The translations under genes and the position numbers were made by a program. Below, piece after piece: positions 13,401 to 25,400 of a DNA stretch of 64,000 nucleotides (the stretch's first letter is position 1; each line of letters starts with the position of its first letter). This stretch comes from Atrichornis clamosus (Eukaryota; Chordata; Aves; Passeriformes; Menuridae), in NCBI GenBank assembly GCA_013400975.1, contig WBMZ01000211.1, forward strand, positions 186,001 through 250,000. Direction: 5' to 3'. The notes under the pieces are model-generated. The model searched no databases. It was not told where the DNA came from and saw only the letters and a list, made by a program, of their open reading frames with translations.

Positions 13401-16400
13401 GAAAACAAGAAAGGGAAGGAGAGACAGCAGAATTTTCTAAAGGGGATTAATCTCTAAAATGTTTGGCAAACAGTGAGTTAACCACTTTGTAAGATGGGGG
13501 AAGGGGTGTGAGTGGAATGAGTACAGGTCAGCTGCATGTTCTCATTAATTAGCAATCACTCTGTCTTCATTTTGTGGCACTCATGCAACAACAATTGTTG
13601 GCTTTTTCGCTTCCCTGGCTGCCTGGGAAGAGAAACTCTGCCTGGTGAACAGAAATGTTTTGCTCTATTTCCAGGTTGTTAGCTTTTTTTTTTTTTTTTA
13701 ACTTTTACAGTACTTAAAATAGAATTCATGAGTTGGTAAATTTAAAAAGAAAACACTTAGATGAGTCTCCTTTTTTGACTCTTGTTTATTGAATTCAACT
13801 TAAAAACTCCAAAGTTGCTGTTCAACCAAAGATGCATCTTTAAAATAAAATATAATTTACTTACATCTAGTTGAAATTGATTTTCCATTACTTGCTTAAT
13901 TTCTCTGTGCTGCAAATAGGACAAAATTACAACCTTTGCATTAAATTCATAATAAATGGTGTAGTGCTTTAGAATCAAAGTTTCAAGTAGACATTTCTTT
14001 TTGTGTTGTCCTATAAAATAGATATGTTTTTTGAGGAATCTTTTTATGATTTGCAGAAAATCTGACAGAAGTAATCTTTTTTTTTTAGGATTTCTGTAAT
14101 TGGTCTGTATACCTGTTTATCTGGTGATTTTGAGAAATTAACTTACCTATTCATCTCTGTGAATTATCTATTTCTCTCTTAACTGCGTACGCGGATAAAA
14201 GGTACACGCACACGAGCCACAACTAAAGCTGGCATTTTTCTTTTAATAAGACCTATATTAAAAAGATATTGACAGGCTATAATCAATTTGGTTGTGCCAG
14301 TAGGACATGAAGCCACCCGGGTAACTCTGGGCCAGGGCCTGTCTCAGTGACTGACCCAGTGTGGACACACCAGCACACCACACCCAAACAGAAATCCTCC
14401 TGCTGTTTTCCTCTGGAGCCGGATGGCTGCTGTGTCTCACTCAGAATCCCCACGGCAGTACCAAGTGCTGTTCTCTGCTAAGTTTTCATCAGCACTGAGA
14501 GGGGAAGATTCAAATCAATGCACCTTTCAGCTTTGATAACAGAGAGGCTCCAGATAAAAAATAATGTAATACCCAGAGCCCTAGAGACCGGAGACCTGGC
14601 AATGTCTCTGAGTTAATTCTGTGAATTAGTCTTCCTAGAGCATCTTATTAAGGATTGATAGAATTATTCACAACTGCCACTCTAAATTCATAGCTTGAAA
14701 ACTAAAATTCATTGAAAAATTTCTACCAGTTCCTATCCAGCTACTTAAAATATTTGAAATTGTACCTTTATTTATGAAGTCACAAAAGTTTAGTTTTGCA
14801 TTAGGTGAGTAAATTCTGAGATTGGTTTCTCATTTTCAGTTGATGTGACCCTTGTGCTGTCCCATTAACAGTGCTGAAATTATTTCCTGGCTTGCTATGC
14901 TATAAATAAATAGCTGCCCATAAACACATTATATTGGTATCAGAATGTAATTTATAAAAATGTATATTAGAAATTAATAAACTATTCAGTTGCTCAATTA
15001 ATCAAGTTGCTCCATCCTCAGACTACCCAGATGAGAATTAAAAAGAAAAACAAACCCACATTTGAACACACACATTTGTGTCTGGGTTTAAATGCCATTC
15101 AGGAGGGCAAAATACAGACTGAACCGTAATTAACCAGCTGTAATGGGCACTGTCTAAATTTTGTTGTTGTCTCCAAAGTGGTAAGAAAAGCTCATATCAT
15201 AGTTCTTTAATCATCTATGCACTGGATATCATTAATATTTGGTTATACAAATTGCTTACAAACACTGTTCCACCTAATGATTTGAAAAATAAATCATGCA
15301 TGTATAATTTTTTCTTGTGGGACCAAGAATCAACAGAGGGTTATATAGAAATAAGGAAGCTTATTATTTATTTATTGCTCCTTCTTATATTCCTTAAAAT
15401 GCTTATTTTTCTTGCTTACTTGTTAGGCATTTTCTCCTAATTGAATGCTGTATTTATCTTTCTTCCACCTCCTCTGAGCTTTGAAAACTTTGTGCATTTT
15501 CTTCCAAGTTTGTATATCCATCCATAGCTGCATTTAACCCATTGAGCACCTTATGACGTGCCTGTGGTTGAATTACCTTTAAGTTTCTTTTAATAAAGAA
15601 AAGTGAGTGGAGTTAACTCTTGCCATAAAAGTAACAGCCTCTCTCCATACAATAAAGTGGACAGCATGAACAGATAATAAAAAAAAAACTGATTTAAAAC
15701 TAAAATATAATTACAATGCTAAGATAGAGCCCAACTGTTGCCTGAAGAAAACTTTAATGGCCATTGTCGGGGATTCTTGGGGGCAAAAACTGCTTGTGTT
15801 TCTAACTGCATGTAACAGCTGCAATAGCAGAAGGTCCCTGCCCACATAGTGTGACCTTTACGTGGCTTGCACATGGCTGGGGAGTCAGCCAAAAACCCCA
15901 GACTAGTCCTTGCCATTAGAACAGCAATGTCGCTGTGCCTGACCCACACTGAATTCACAATAGCATCATTCCAATCAAGAGCAGCTGCATCCAGGAAAGC
16001 AAAACTTCCAGCAAAGCAATAATGAGATTTGTACAAGCCCATCTCATTGATAGAAGTCATCATAAATGACTGAAAATAAAAGGAAATAAAATTGCTGGCA
16101 GCTAAGGCATGAAGAATTGAAACAAGGAATAGCCTGATGAATTGTGTGAGTTGCAAATTCCTTCTCAGTGACTTGCCATTGTAATGAGTGAAATGTTGTT
16201 ATATTTGACATCTCATTGAATTTATGTTATCCTAAAAGAACACACTTTTTTATTTTCCTGAAGAATTATGGTGTGTTTTTCTCTTGTCAGATGAGTTGAT
16301 TTAAATTTTGAGATGCTTGAAAGTATTTTTTAAATTCCCTGAGTGGCTCTCTCTAACTAGAGCTACGCTGCTATAATAAAAGTTGTAACGTTGTATTGTA

Positions 16401-19400
16401 TGGCACATATTTTCCCTTAAAAAGGCGCTCTGGGAATATTTTAAAAAGATTTTGTGTGAGGTATGTCTTGTCTAAAGTTAAAACCCTGCTTTAATTCTAT
16501 GGTGAAAGCATTACAACCTCTGTAGTGTCTGTATTTATAACCAGGAGCAGCCTCCAGTAATGAACAGCTACCTAAACTATCCACATCTGTAAGAAACACA
16601 CCGCAGCAGGAGCAGATCTGGAGAGTGCAACAGCACTCAGGAAGTCGCAAATTTTGGGGCATGGGAGATTGCTCTAGGCAGCCACCACTCGGGTAGCATG
16701 GAATGTCTGACCCAGAGACACTTGTGCCCTTTCACTTGCATGGGATTCAGGCAATCCTGGAGTCACTTGCTGCTGTTCTGCGCCATTACACCTTGCAATT
16801 CATTACTGGCACAGAACAGCAGCAAGTGATTCCAGGATTGCCTGCACAGAGACAAACACCATTTTCCTTTCTGAGAGAATTTGACCAATGGATTCATTCT
16901 TCCTAACAAGTGCAAAATATGGGAAATGTTATGTATCAGTTAGAGTTCACCTTGTAGGATGCTGATTCCAATACCTGGTTTTCAATTGCTTTAATTTTAA
17001 ATTTTCATGCCAAGTTGGATGAAAACACAATGTTTTACTTATATTTAGAGTGTTATCGTAGCTGCTTATTGACTAAGGTTATGCCCTGCCATCCCTTGGA
17101 AACACGACTTGATAATCAGTGAGCTGGGAAACTCACCCATGCCTGACCAAGTCTGAAGAATGCACGGAGATCTCAGTGTTCCTGTGATTGCTTGGTAACC
17201 TCTGGTAGCTCGTTATTTTTTCGAAAGCTGACCTTATCTGAGATGCCACGTAAAGCATAAATGGGTGAACAGAAATTTTGCAGGAGCCATGGTGGAAGCC
17301 AGTGAAATGCAGTGAGAAAACAGTCAGAATGCAGAGCTCAGGCTGATGTGGGACACATTTTTGGATTGAAGCTTTTTGTAATGAAAAACAATTTCTAATA
17401 GTTAAAAACAAGGTGTTTTGGTGAAACTGTGGGAAGAAGTGGAGGAAAGCAGCAGATGTGAACTGGCATTTGAACTTTATACCATGGCTGGCAGTATTAT
17501 TTTTGTAAGACATAATCAGGACCTGAATTTATATAACTCGCAGACAGGTGTGAATGTCAAACTCTCATTCATTAGTGATTCAACAATAAGAGATATTTGC
17601 CTTACATTAATTTCAATTTTAAAAATTATTTTGTAGTCCTTAAAACTAATAAATGGTCAAATTCAAACTGATTTTTCTAGAAACTAACTTTTTTAAAGCA
17701 AAAGCATTCTCAGGAAATATAACAAAGGCATAAAGAAGCCAGTTCTCAAAGGAAAAATGCACTATATGTGGAAGAAAGGAAAGCACTTCAATTAAAGTAA
17801 AAATATTGTTCAGATTTATATACTCAATTTTTTTTAATGAGCTCTCTTGTCATAGCTGTATGGCAAAAATGCTTTCTGGCAGAGCGTTATGCAGTGATGA
17901 TGAAAATGCTTTGTGTTTAAAAAACTCAGGTTTCACACTTAACTCCTCAGAAGGGAACAGGAGTGCAATTTTTTAAAAATATCATTTCTGGGTTTAGATT
18001 TTTAATAGCTCTAGTTCATCATAAGCTATGGGAGTAACAATTAATTCCTGCAGAGCTTTCTAGGCATTCTATGATGTCTACTTCTGCAAAAAGATATACC
18101 AACAAAAAAATGAAAATACGGTGTTCTGGTAGCTCTGTGCTTTTCAAGTGCAATCTTTTATGAGTGTGGGTGTACTATTTGAGCCTTAAAGCCACATTAA
18201 CTTCAGTTGTTTGATGGCATACATCCCAGGAATGGAATATGATGATGGCCTGCAAAGAATTCTGCTGCTTTCCCCCAAATATGTTGTTCTATAAAGTATT
18301 TTCATTCTTGTATGGCAGCATTTTATTTCAATAGTGTCTTTACTTTTTATTTCTCTAAATCTCTGAGAGGGTTTTTTTCCCCCCACAAATCCTTATCTCT
18401 CTTGAGATTGTCACGTTGTGCCGTCACATTGTGCTGTCCACTCTCACATTGTGCTGTCTATCCTAAAATGGGCTAACAGCCAATATCTGTCAATCCAGAT
18501 GTAAATTAAGTTTCCTTCCCCAAACTGACAGTATAGTACTAGGAAACATTGTCAAAGTTTGGGGATTTTGTGCACAAAACGACAGGAGTGAGGAGGCCAG
18601 ACAGAGTTTCTTGTTTCTATGGCAACACAATGATGTGTCTAGCTCAGCTATTTTCTTCTTTTATGATTTTACAGATAACTGGGATTCATCCAGTGAAGTT
18701 TAATATTGACAAAAATAGGATCCCAACCCCAGTCTAATCAGAAATAGTAATGCATAAAGGAAAATCCAATAGACCAAAACCAAATACAGGGAAAAAGTCA
18801 GATGGGACTTTTGATACATGAAGAAAAGTACATAAATTTCTCTGGAACTGTGAAACAGTTCTGAGCTCCAGCTCTGCATTTGGCTAATGTTTAAACTGTA
18901 TTTTATGTCAGAAAATTTACTGTGGTATGTCCTTCCTTCCTGCTGCATATCATTCCTCCACATTCTTTATGTTCTGTCTTACAGGCCCTAAACCCCCAGG
19001 TGATCCCCCCCTGTATGATTTTGGAAGGTTCATAGATGTGTCAGTAAACTCCTGACAGCTGGATGCAGGAGAAGTTTATCTTGAGTGAACAGTTTATCCC
19101 TCAGCAGACCTAAACAAAACACTTTTGCTAAAAGGCTTTGACTTCAAAATGAAAGCTTTCATGTAAGAATTGGATCTGAATGGTAAATTTATTGTTTCAC
19201 GTTGAAAAAATAAAATCTATCCAGTGTTTTCAGAGTTTTTTTAAATATAAATTTGAAATTTTGTCCCAAAAAGTAGAAATATTTGTTACACCAAACCCAA
19301 AAATACTACTTGAAGTGAATCTCAGAGATAACACGTTTGAAAAAAAACAACCCATATAAAATAATAGGCATTTTTACAAGTTTTTATAATTCATCTAAAT

Positions 19401-22400
19401 TTGAGTCTGGGGGAGATTGGGCTCAAAGTGCAGCTATATATTTAGATAATAAATATAATATATAATCTTTAATCATACGAATTTCCATTTTATTAATGTT
19501 TCAGGAACTTTAAGAATGAGTAAATCCAAAAACATATGTGCCCTCTCAACTTGTTTGCTCTATTCTAATGTCTCTACAGAGCTCCATTTAAATGAGAAAA
19601 TAGCAGTCTTTTAATTTTTCTCAGACAACAGGACAAAATACTGTTGAGTTGCATATTATCAGCTCAAGGCTGCAGATGTCTACCTCTCTTAGCATGCATT
19701 CGTGTGTTAGTGTAAAGAACCCTGTTACCTGAATCCATCTTACCTGAGTACCATTTGTAGTTAGAGACATTTATTAAGTGTTGACTTAAAAATAATCACA
19801 AAACTACATCACACTTATAAAAAGAATAGTCTTCAGCATGTGTATTATTGAGACCTAGGGAAACTTCATTGTCTGACAGATGGTCTGACACCCACGTTAA
19901 GAAACTCATAATCCAGTCTTAAAAGAAAAAAAAAAACTTAAGTAAGAACATATGTGTTTGTTGGAAAAGAAAAAAAACCCCGTATCGATCATTTTTTTCT
20001 CAGAGCAAGCACATATGGCAGTTCCATTTTCTGTCACCCTTTACTTTCTACTTAAAATTCAAATGTCACTAGGCAATGAAAAAGTTGAGTATTGAAACAT
20101 AGAAAAGAATCAAGAACAATCACTGCAAGAACTTTATACTAATTGTTCATGGAAATTACCGGCCATTCCGTTAAATCAAACTTCCTCTTCCCTCTCTGTC
20201 CTTGCTTTTTTTCTGTACATGTTCCTCCCATTGGTAGTTATTGCTTTATGATTGTTTTCCAACCATCTGCTGTCTTTCCTTGAGCCAAAATAATTTCCCT
20301 TTATAATATTGTGAGTAATCACGTCAGCATTATTTCCACGTAATTTTGTGTCTGCCTACAAATCCTGACTCCTCATTCTTGTGTAAATACTCACCGAGTA
20401 GCTGGGACAATTTGCCATTTAAATTTCTAGTGAGCAGAAATCTATTTGCAAAACTTCAACCTTCCAGTTGTTATCCCTTTGCGTTGTTATTAATGAAATG
20501 GTAATTAAACATTTACTCCAGTTCACATCTCCAGGAAAGAAAGGCACGTGCATGTTGGATGGATAGAGATGCTGAATGAACTGGAATGTGTGTTGTATTA
20601 ATTAAGGTGGTGGGCATCTTCAGAGATTGCACTGGGACTGGGGAAATGAAAAATTCAATTCCAAACTTAGGACATTTGCAAATTAAATGGTTTTGAAAAT
20701 CAAGACAATACTATTTTAATTTTTTTTTTTTTTTAGTCTTTTGAAGGAATATCTGCATGTTTTAGCTATTCCAATAAATAGACTCATGGTACTTTTTGTT
20801 AAAGGGAGATATATGCTGTAATCTAGCATTCAGACCAAATTAAATTGATAGCAAATCAGGGTTCATTGCTGACATGGTCTCATCAATAAATCTCTGCTGT
20901 TTATTTGATATTAATGGGAGAGGAAAGGATCAGACATCTGGCTGTGATGGCTCTTATGCTGGTTTGTGGAACTGGTCTGCCACTGCTGTTTCTCAGGTCA
21001 AACGGGGCATGGTTTGCAGATAAGCCAAGTGAAAAAGGAGATAGATACAAAGTAACCGTGCTCTTACAACATCCCGTGGGATTTCCTTTGTAAATACAGC
21101 TGTAATTACTGCGGGCAGACAATTTGTAGCCCCAAAACTCCTGGGAAACGAAGAGGAGAGGTTTTCTGAATCTGTCCAGTGATACCTGAAACATGGTTTA
21201 ATTGTGTATGCACACTAAGTGATCTAAGAAGGGACACAGTTTATTCTAAGCGGGAGTAAATGTTGCCAGCACAAAGTGGAATAACCACTCCTTGTTTGTG
21301 ACAAACTGCAAAGGACACACAAAAAAGCGCCGCTGTTTCTGGTGCTGCCATCCTAACTTGAGATACCTGAGATCTTTTGCAGTGCAGAAAGCCTGTTCAC
21401 ATTTGTTAATCCTATCATTAAAGTATACCCATCAATGAATGAAGGTAGTAAATCAAATAACTGATTTGTTAATTAATAATATGTCATTATCTACAGTAGC
21501 AATTCAGGTATGCTCAGAGGACAATATGAAAATGTCTGAAACATGCACTGCACAGAGTCCCTTCCTTTTGGAATGCTTTAAAAAAATACTCAGATTAATG
21601 ATATTTTAGAGCAGCATTTGTTCTGATAAGTGGTTGAAATGCCAGTGGTGAGGATATAATCCCCTAGTTAGATATGTAGTAACATATCCACCTCTTTTAG
21701 CTGGCTATAAGTAGTATTCTCACTCTAAAAGTTGGCATACAGCAAGGTAAGAGCTAGTTGTGTAGGCCCTTTTGCACTCCAAAGCTAAATGTATAAGAAG
21801 TTTTCTGGCTTTCTTTATCTTTCATTACGAAATAAAGTAGCCAAACTCTTACTGTCACCTGCTCTGTTTTGGAGCTCAGAGAAACAAACAGCTTGACGTT
21901 AAAGTGCTTTTCAACTTTTTATATGGATGTCAGTCAAATTTCATTGATTCAGGGTACATGTTATTGTAGCTTTCCTTTCCCTGGCTCTTTTGGGACATAC
22001 ACAGGTTTAGATTATTCATTAGCTAAAGTGCTTACCTGATCTGCATTTAATCTGAATTTAAGGATTCTCCCCCTCCTTCTGAGCAACTTGAAGTGTTCAG
22101 ATGTTGATACCTGTGCATAAAACTTTGTTGTCTGTGTAGAGGTACTATTTCTTTTCCATCACTTCATAATGGTTTTCTCAGTAATACATTGTCTAAATAT
22201 GCCATCTAATTTGTTCTGTTCCATTTTCCATTCACTTCCAGATCTTGATTTTCTTCCTTTCTTTTCTCTACAGCTAGTTCATTTTCTGGGATGTTATGAC
22301 TTTAAAGTGTATTCAGTAAAACAGATGTTGTGTAGGTGCTGCTTGTAGGTAGGTGGTGCAGAGTTGGAAGTTCAAGGGTGTGAAGTGTGTTGCCATGATC

Positions 22401-25400
22401 ATAATGTTATTTGTATCAATGGCAAAGAGTTCTAAAGATGAATAAATAAGAATGTTCATCCTGGAAAGTGTAGATGTGATACAGTGTATTCTCCAAAAAA
22501 AGAAGGATGCCACTTTTGCTTACTAGAGGTAGAATGGAAAATTCATTTATTATTTCTGAAAATACTCAGTTTTCATGGCCATGTAATCAGATAAACTCTT
22601 AAAAAAAAATTGGTGTTTTCTCATCACCAGGACCACCCAGCACTGACACAAAACCCATGGCAATGTGGTCCACAGTGCTTTTAACTACCTGCCACCTCTG
22701 ACAGTCATCACACTTAGAAGAGTTTCTCTGTTTTTTCCACCTTGTCCTTGTCTGAAAAGGCTACTAGGTGTCTTCCTGAGCACAAGAGAGATCAGATCCT
22801 GGTATACTCAAATGAATTCAGGATCCAGACTCTAATAATGGGTTTAGGATGATCATACCTTAATACAACTCTTAAAAAAATCTGGAGAGGTATAGGCTAT
22901 TTCAAACAACCTTACACTCCCTACAGTCATTCATTCCATCCCTTGTATATATCAGACTATTTTCCCCTGCATAAAATCTATAAGGCTACCTGAATTAGAA
23001 TTTAATTTCAAAAGGCAATAATAAAAGTTAGTATTTTATACTCCCTTGTGCTCTCTAATATGCCCACTTAATTACATTATTTTTTACTCACAACCAAAGT
23101 CAGAACTTATATAGTGGTGAAAAGATGCACAAATTCAGTATTTCTGAAGATGTTTTGAGCTGTTGGCTTTTCCTCCACTGCTTAAAAACAAGGATCTTAC
23201 GCACTGGTTTATTTTATTTTTAAAAAATTATTTGCATTTGTCCTGACACAGCTCAAATCATTTCCAGTAGCCAACCTGGGGAGTTTAACATTTAGCAAGA
23301 GTCTCTGCACTCCACAGCACTTTGCAGTGGAGATACTGATGCTCTTCATGTTCAAATCTGTCCTTATAAAAACCAGCTTTCATGCTGCTGGAAAATTCTT
23401 CACATGGGTGAGGCAAAAACTTGTACACACTGCAGCAAAATACACATTGATTCCATGGTACAACTCAACCCTATAAATGGTCTTGTTTGTTGGGCTAGTT
23501 AGTATCCAAGAGAAAAAGAACACCTGCTCAGGCTGCCTTCTTCTTCTTGTACTTGCATGCTAATCAAATATTAAACCAAAAGTAACCACAAAATTTTATT
23601 CCGCAAAATATTATTTTTGCTATTTCTGTTCACTAACTCTACACAACCACCTTCCTCATGTGTGGTCTATTACCTTTCTCAGGGACCTCAGTAGAACACA
23701 ACAATATTGATTCAACACTCAAAAATGTGTCTTGCAGCACGCTGAGTTTTCTGTTGCTTTGTCAAAGGCTTCCTTAGCCCCCACCTCCAGCAGTGATAGC
23801 AACTAGAGTGTCACTTAGGGAGAAAACTTGTAAAGAACAATCATGTTTGTGCTCTTTCAGTTTTAAAAAAAAGAGGGGAGAAAAACCCCAAACAAAACAA
23901 AAACCCACAACCCAAAATACCACAAAACACACACACAAAAGAACATTGGGGAAAAAACCCCAAACATTTTCTAACACTGCTCAGTACGTGGCACCTATAT
24001 GGCTGGAGATCCTCATCATACTAACCAAAATAGAATAGAAATCAAGAAAATGCAAGACATTAGGATGTAGGACACTGCCTAGTACTTGCCTCACGCTGTG
24101 CTATGTGGGGAATTGCCAGCAGGCTGCTCAGGCTCACAATGGAAAAGTACTGTCTGCTGCAGCCAAGGAAATCAGGGCTCCCCGGCCTCCAGGTTCTCAC
24201 CTGCCACTCTCCTAATGTTTAGGATTTGCTTTGAACTTGCATTTGCCACTGGTTTTATGCATGTATATGTGCAGAGGAAGGAAAAGGGACGTATTTGTTT
24301 CCTGCAGCACATTCACATCAGTTATTTACAAACTTTAGGTTTTCCTGCTGGCTTTACCAAACTTGCTCAACCTATTGCAGAAGAACACTTCCTTAAATTT
24401 TAAAAGCCTTTAAAAGAGAAAGAAGATGATCCAATTCCTATTTTATCCAAAGTTTTGACAATACAAAGATGGAAAAAATTTGGTTTAGGGTGTACTGAGT
24501 ACATTTTTACACTGGTTTCCTTCATGGGGATCCACAGTGCAGTCTTCAGGCACTTGAGCCAGATGTATTGCTGAGGCATGCAGGAGAGATTTAGGTTGCC
24601 TTAGATCAGCCCATTTCTCCTTAATTACAGCAACTCAAGAAGAACTCTGGATGTTGAATGTTGGGCAACGTTATACAACTGTAGTTCAAATTTGTATTCG
24701 TAGTCCTTACAAGCATCCACGCAGAAATTAATATAGTAGCGAGCACAACAGCTATGTTTTATGTTACTACATGTCTTAAGCACTTAATTTTTAAATACTG
24801 CATGTAAATTTTTTACAGTTTCCAACCCTGCACTGCAGCCAAAGTTTGTGTGCTTTGGGTGTGTGTCAGCACAGGAGTGGAAGAAGGAAAGAAAGAGAAC
24901 ACACCTCCATTTGTCCTCTACTAATCTTCACATATCTGTGTTAAACTGTTGCGGGATAAAATACAGGAAAATGGCCATAACTACCTATCTGTGTTAACAA
25001 AGCAGCAGAAAAGAGACAATTTTTTGCAAAGTGCTCTGAAATTGGAAAATTATGGGAGGCTCAAGTTTAGTGATATAATTTAACACATCCAAAATCTTGT
25101 AGGCAAAGTGTATCTCATACTGAAGTGTTCCTTCACAGAGTCTCAACATTGATGTAATTTAAATTTAGCTGTAATTTAAATACACAGATATTTTTATTTA
25201 CATTAATAGCATGATTAATATTTTCCTAACAAAGCATTCAAAGCCTTAGTTATACATGCCTATCACAGGATTAACATGTGCCAAAATTTTCCATCACTAT
25301 GGATCTGAAATAGTCAAGTGATCCCCAGCCTTCTGCCTTTAAATGGTGCAGCTGTGCCTGCCTCTTGCCTGGTCTGAGTTTGCTTGTGCAGAACATGGAA

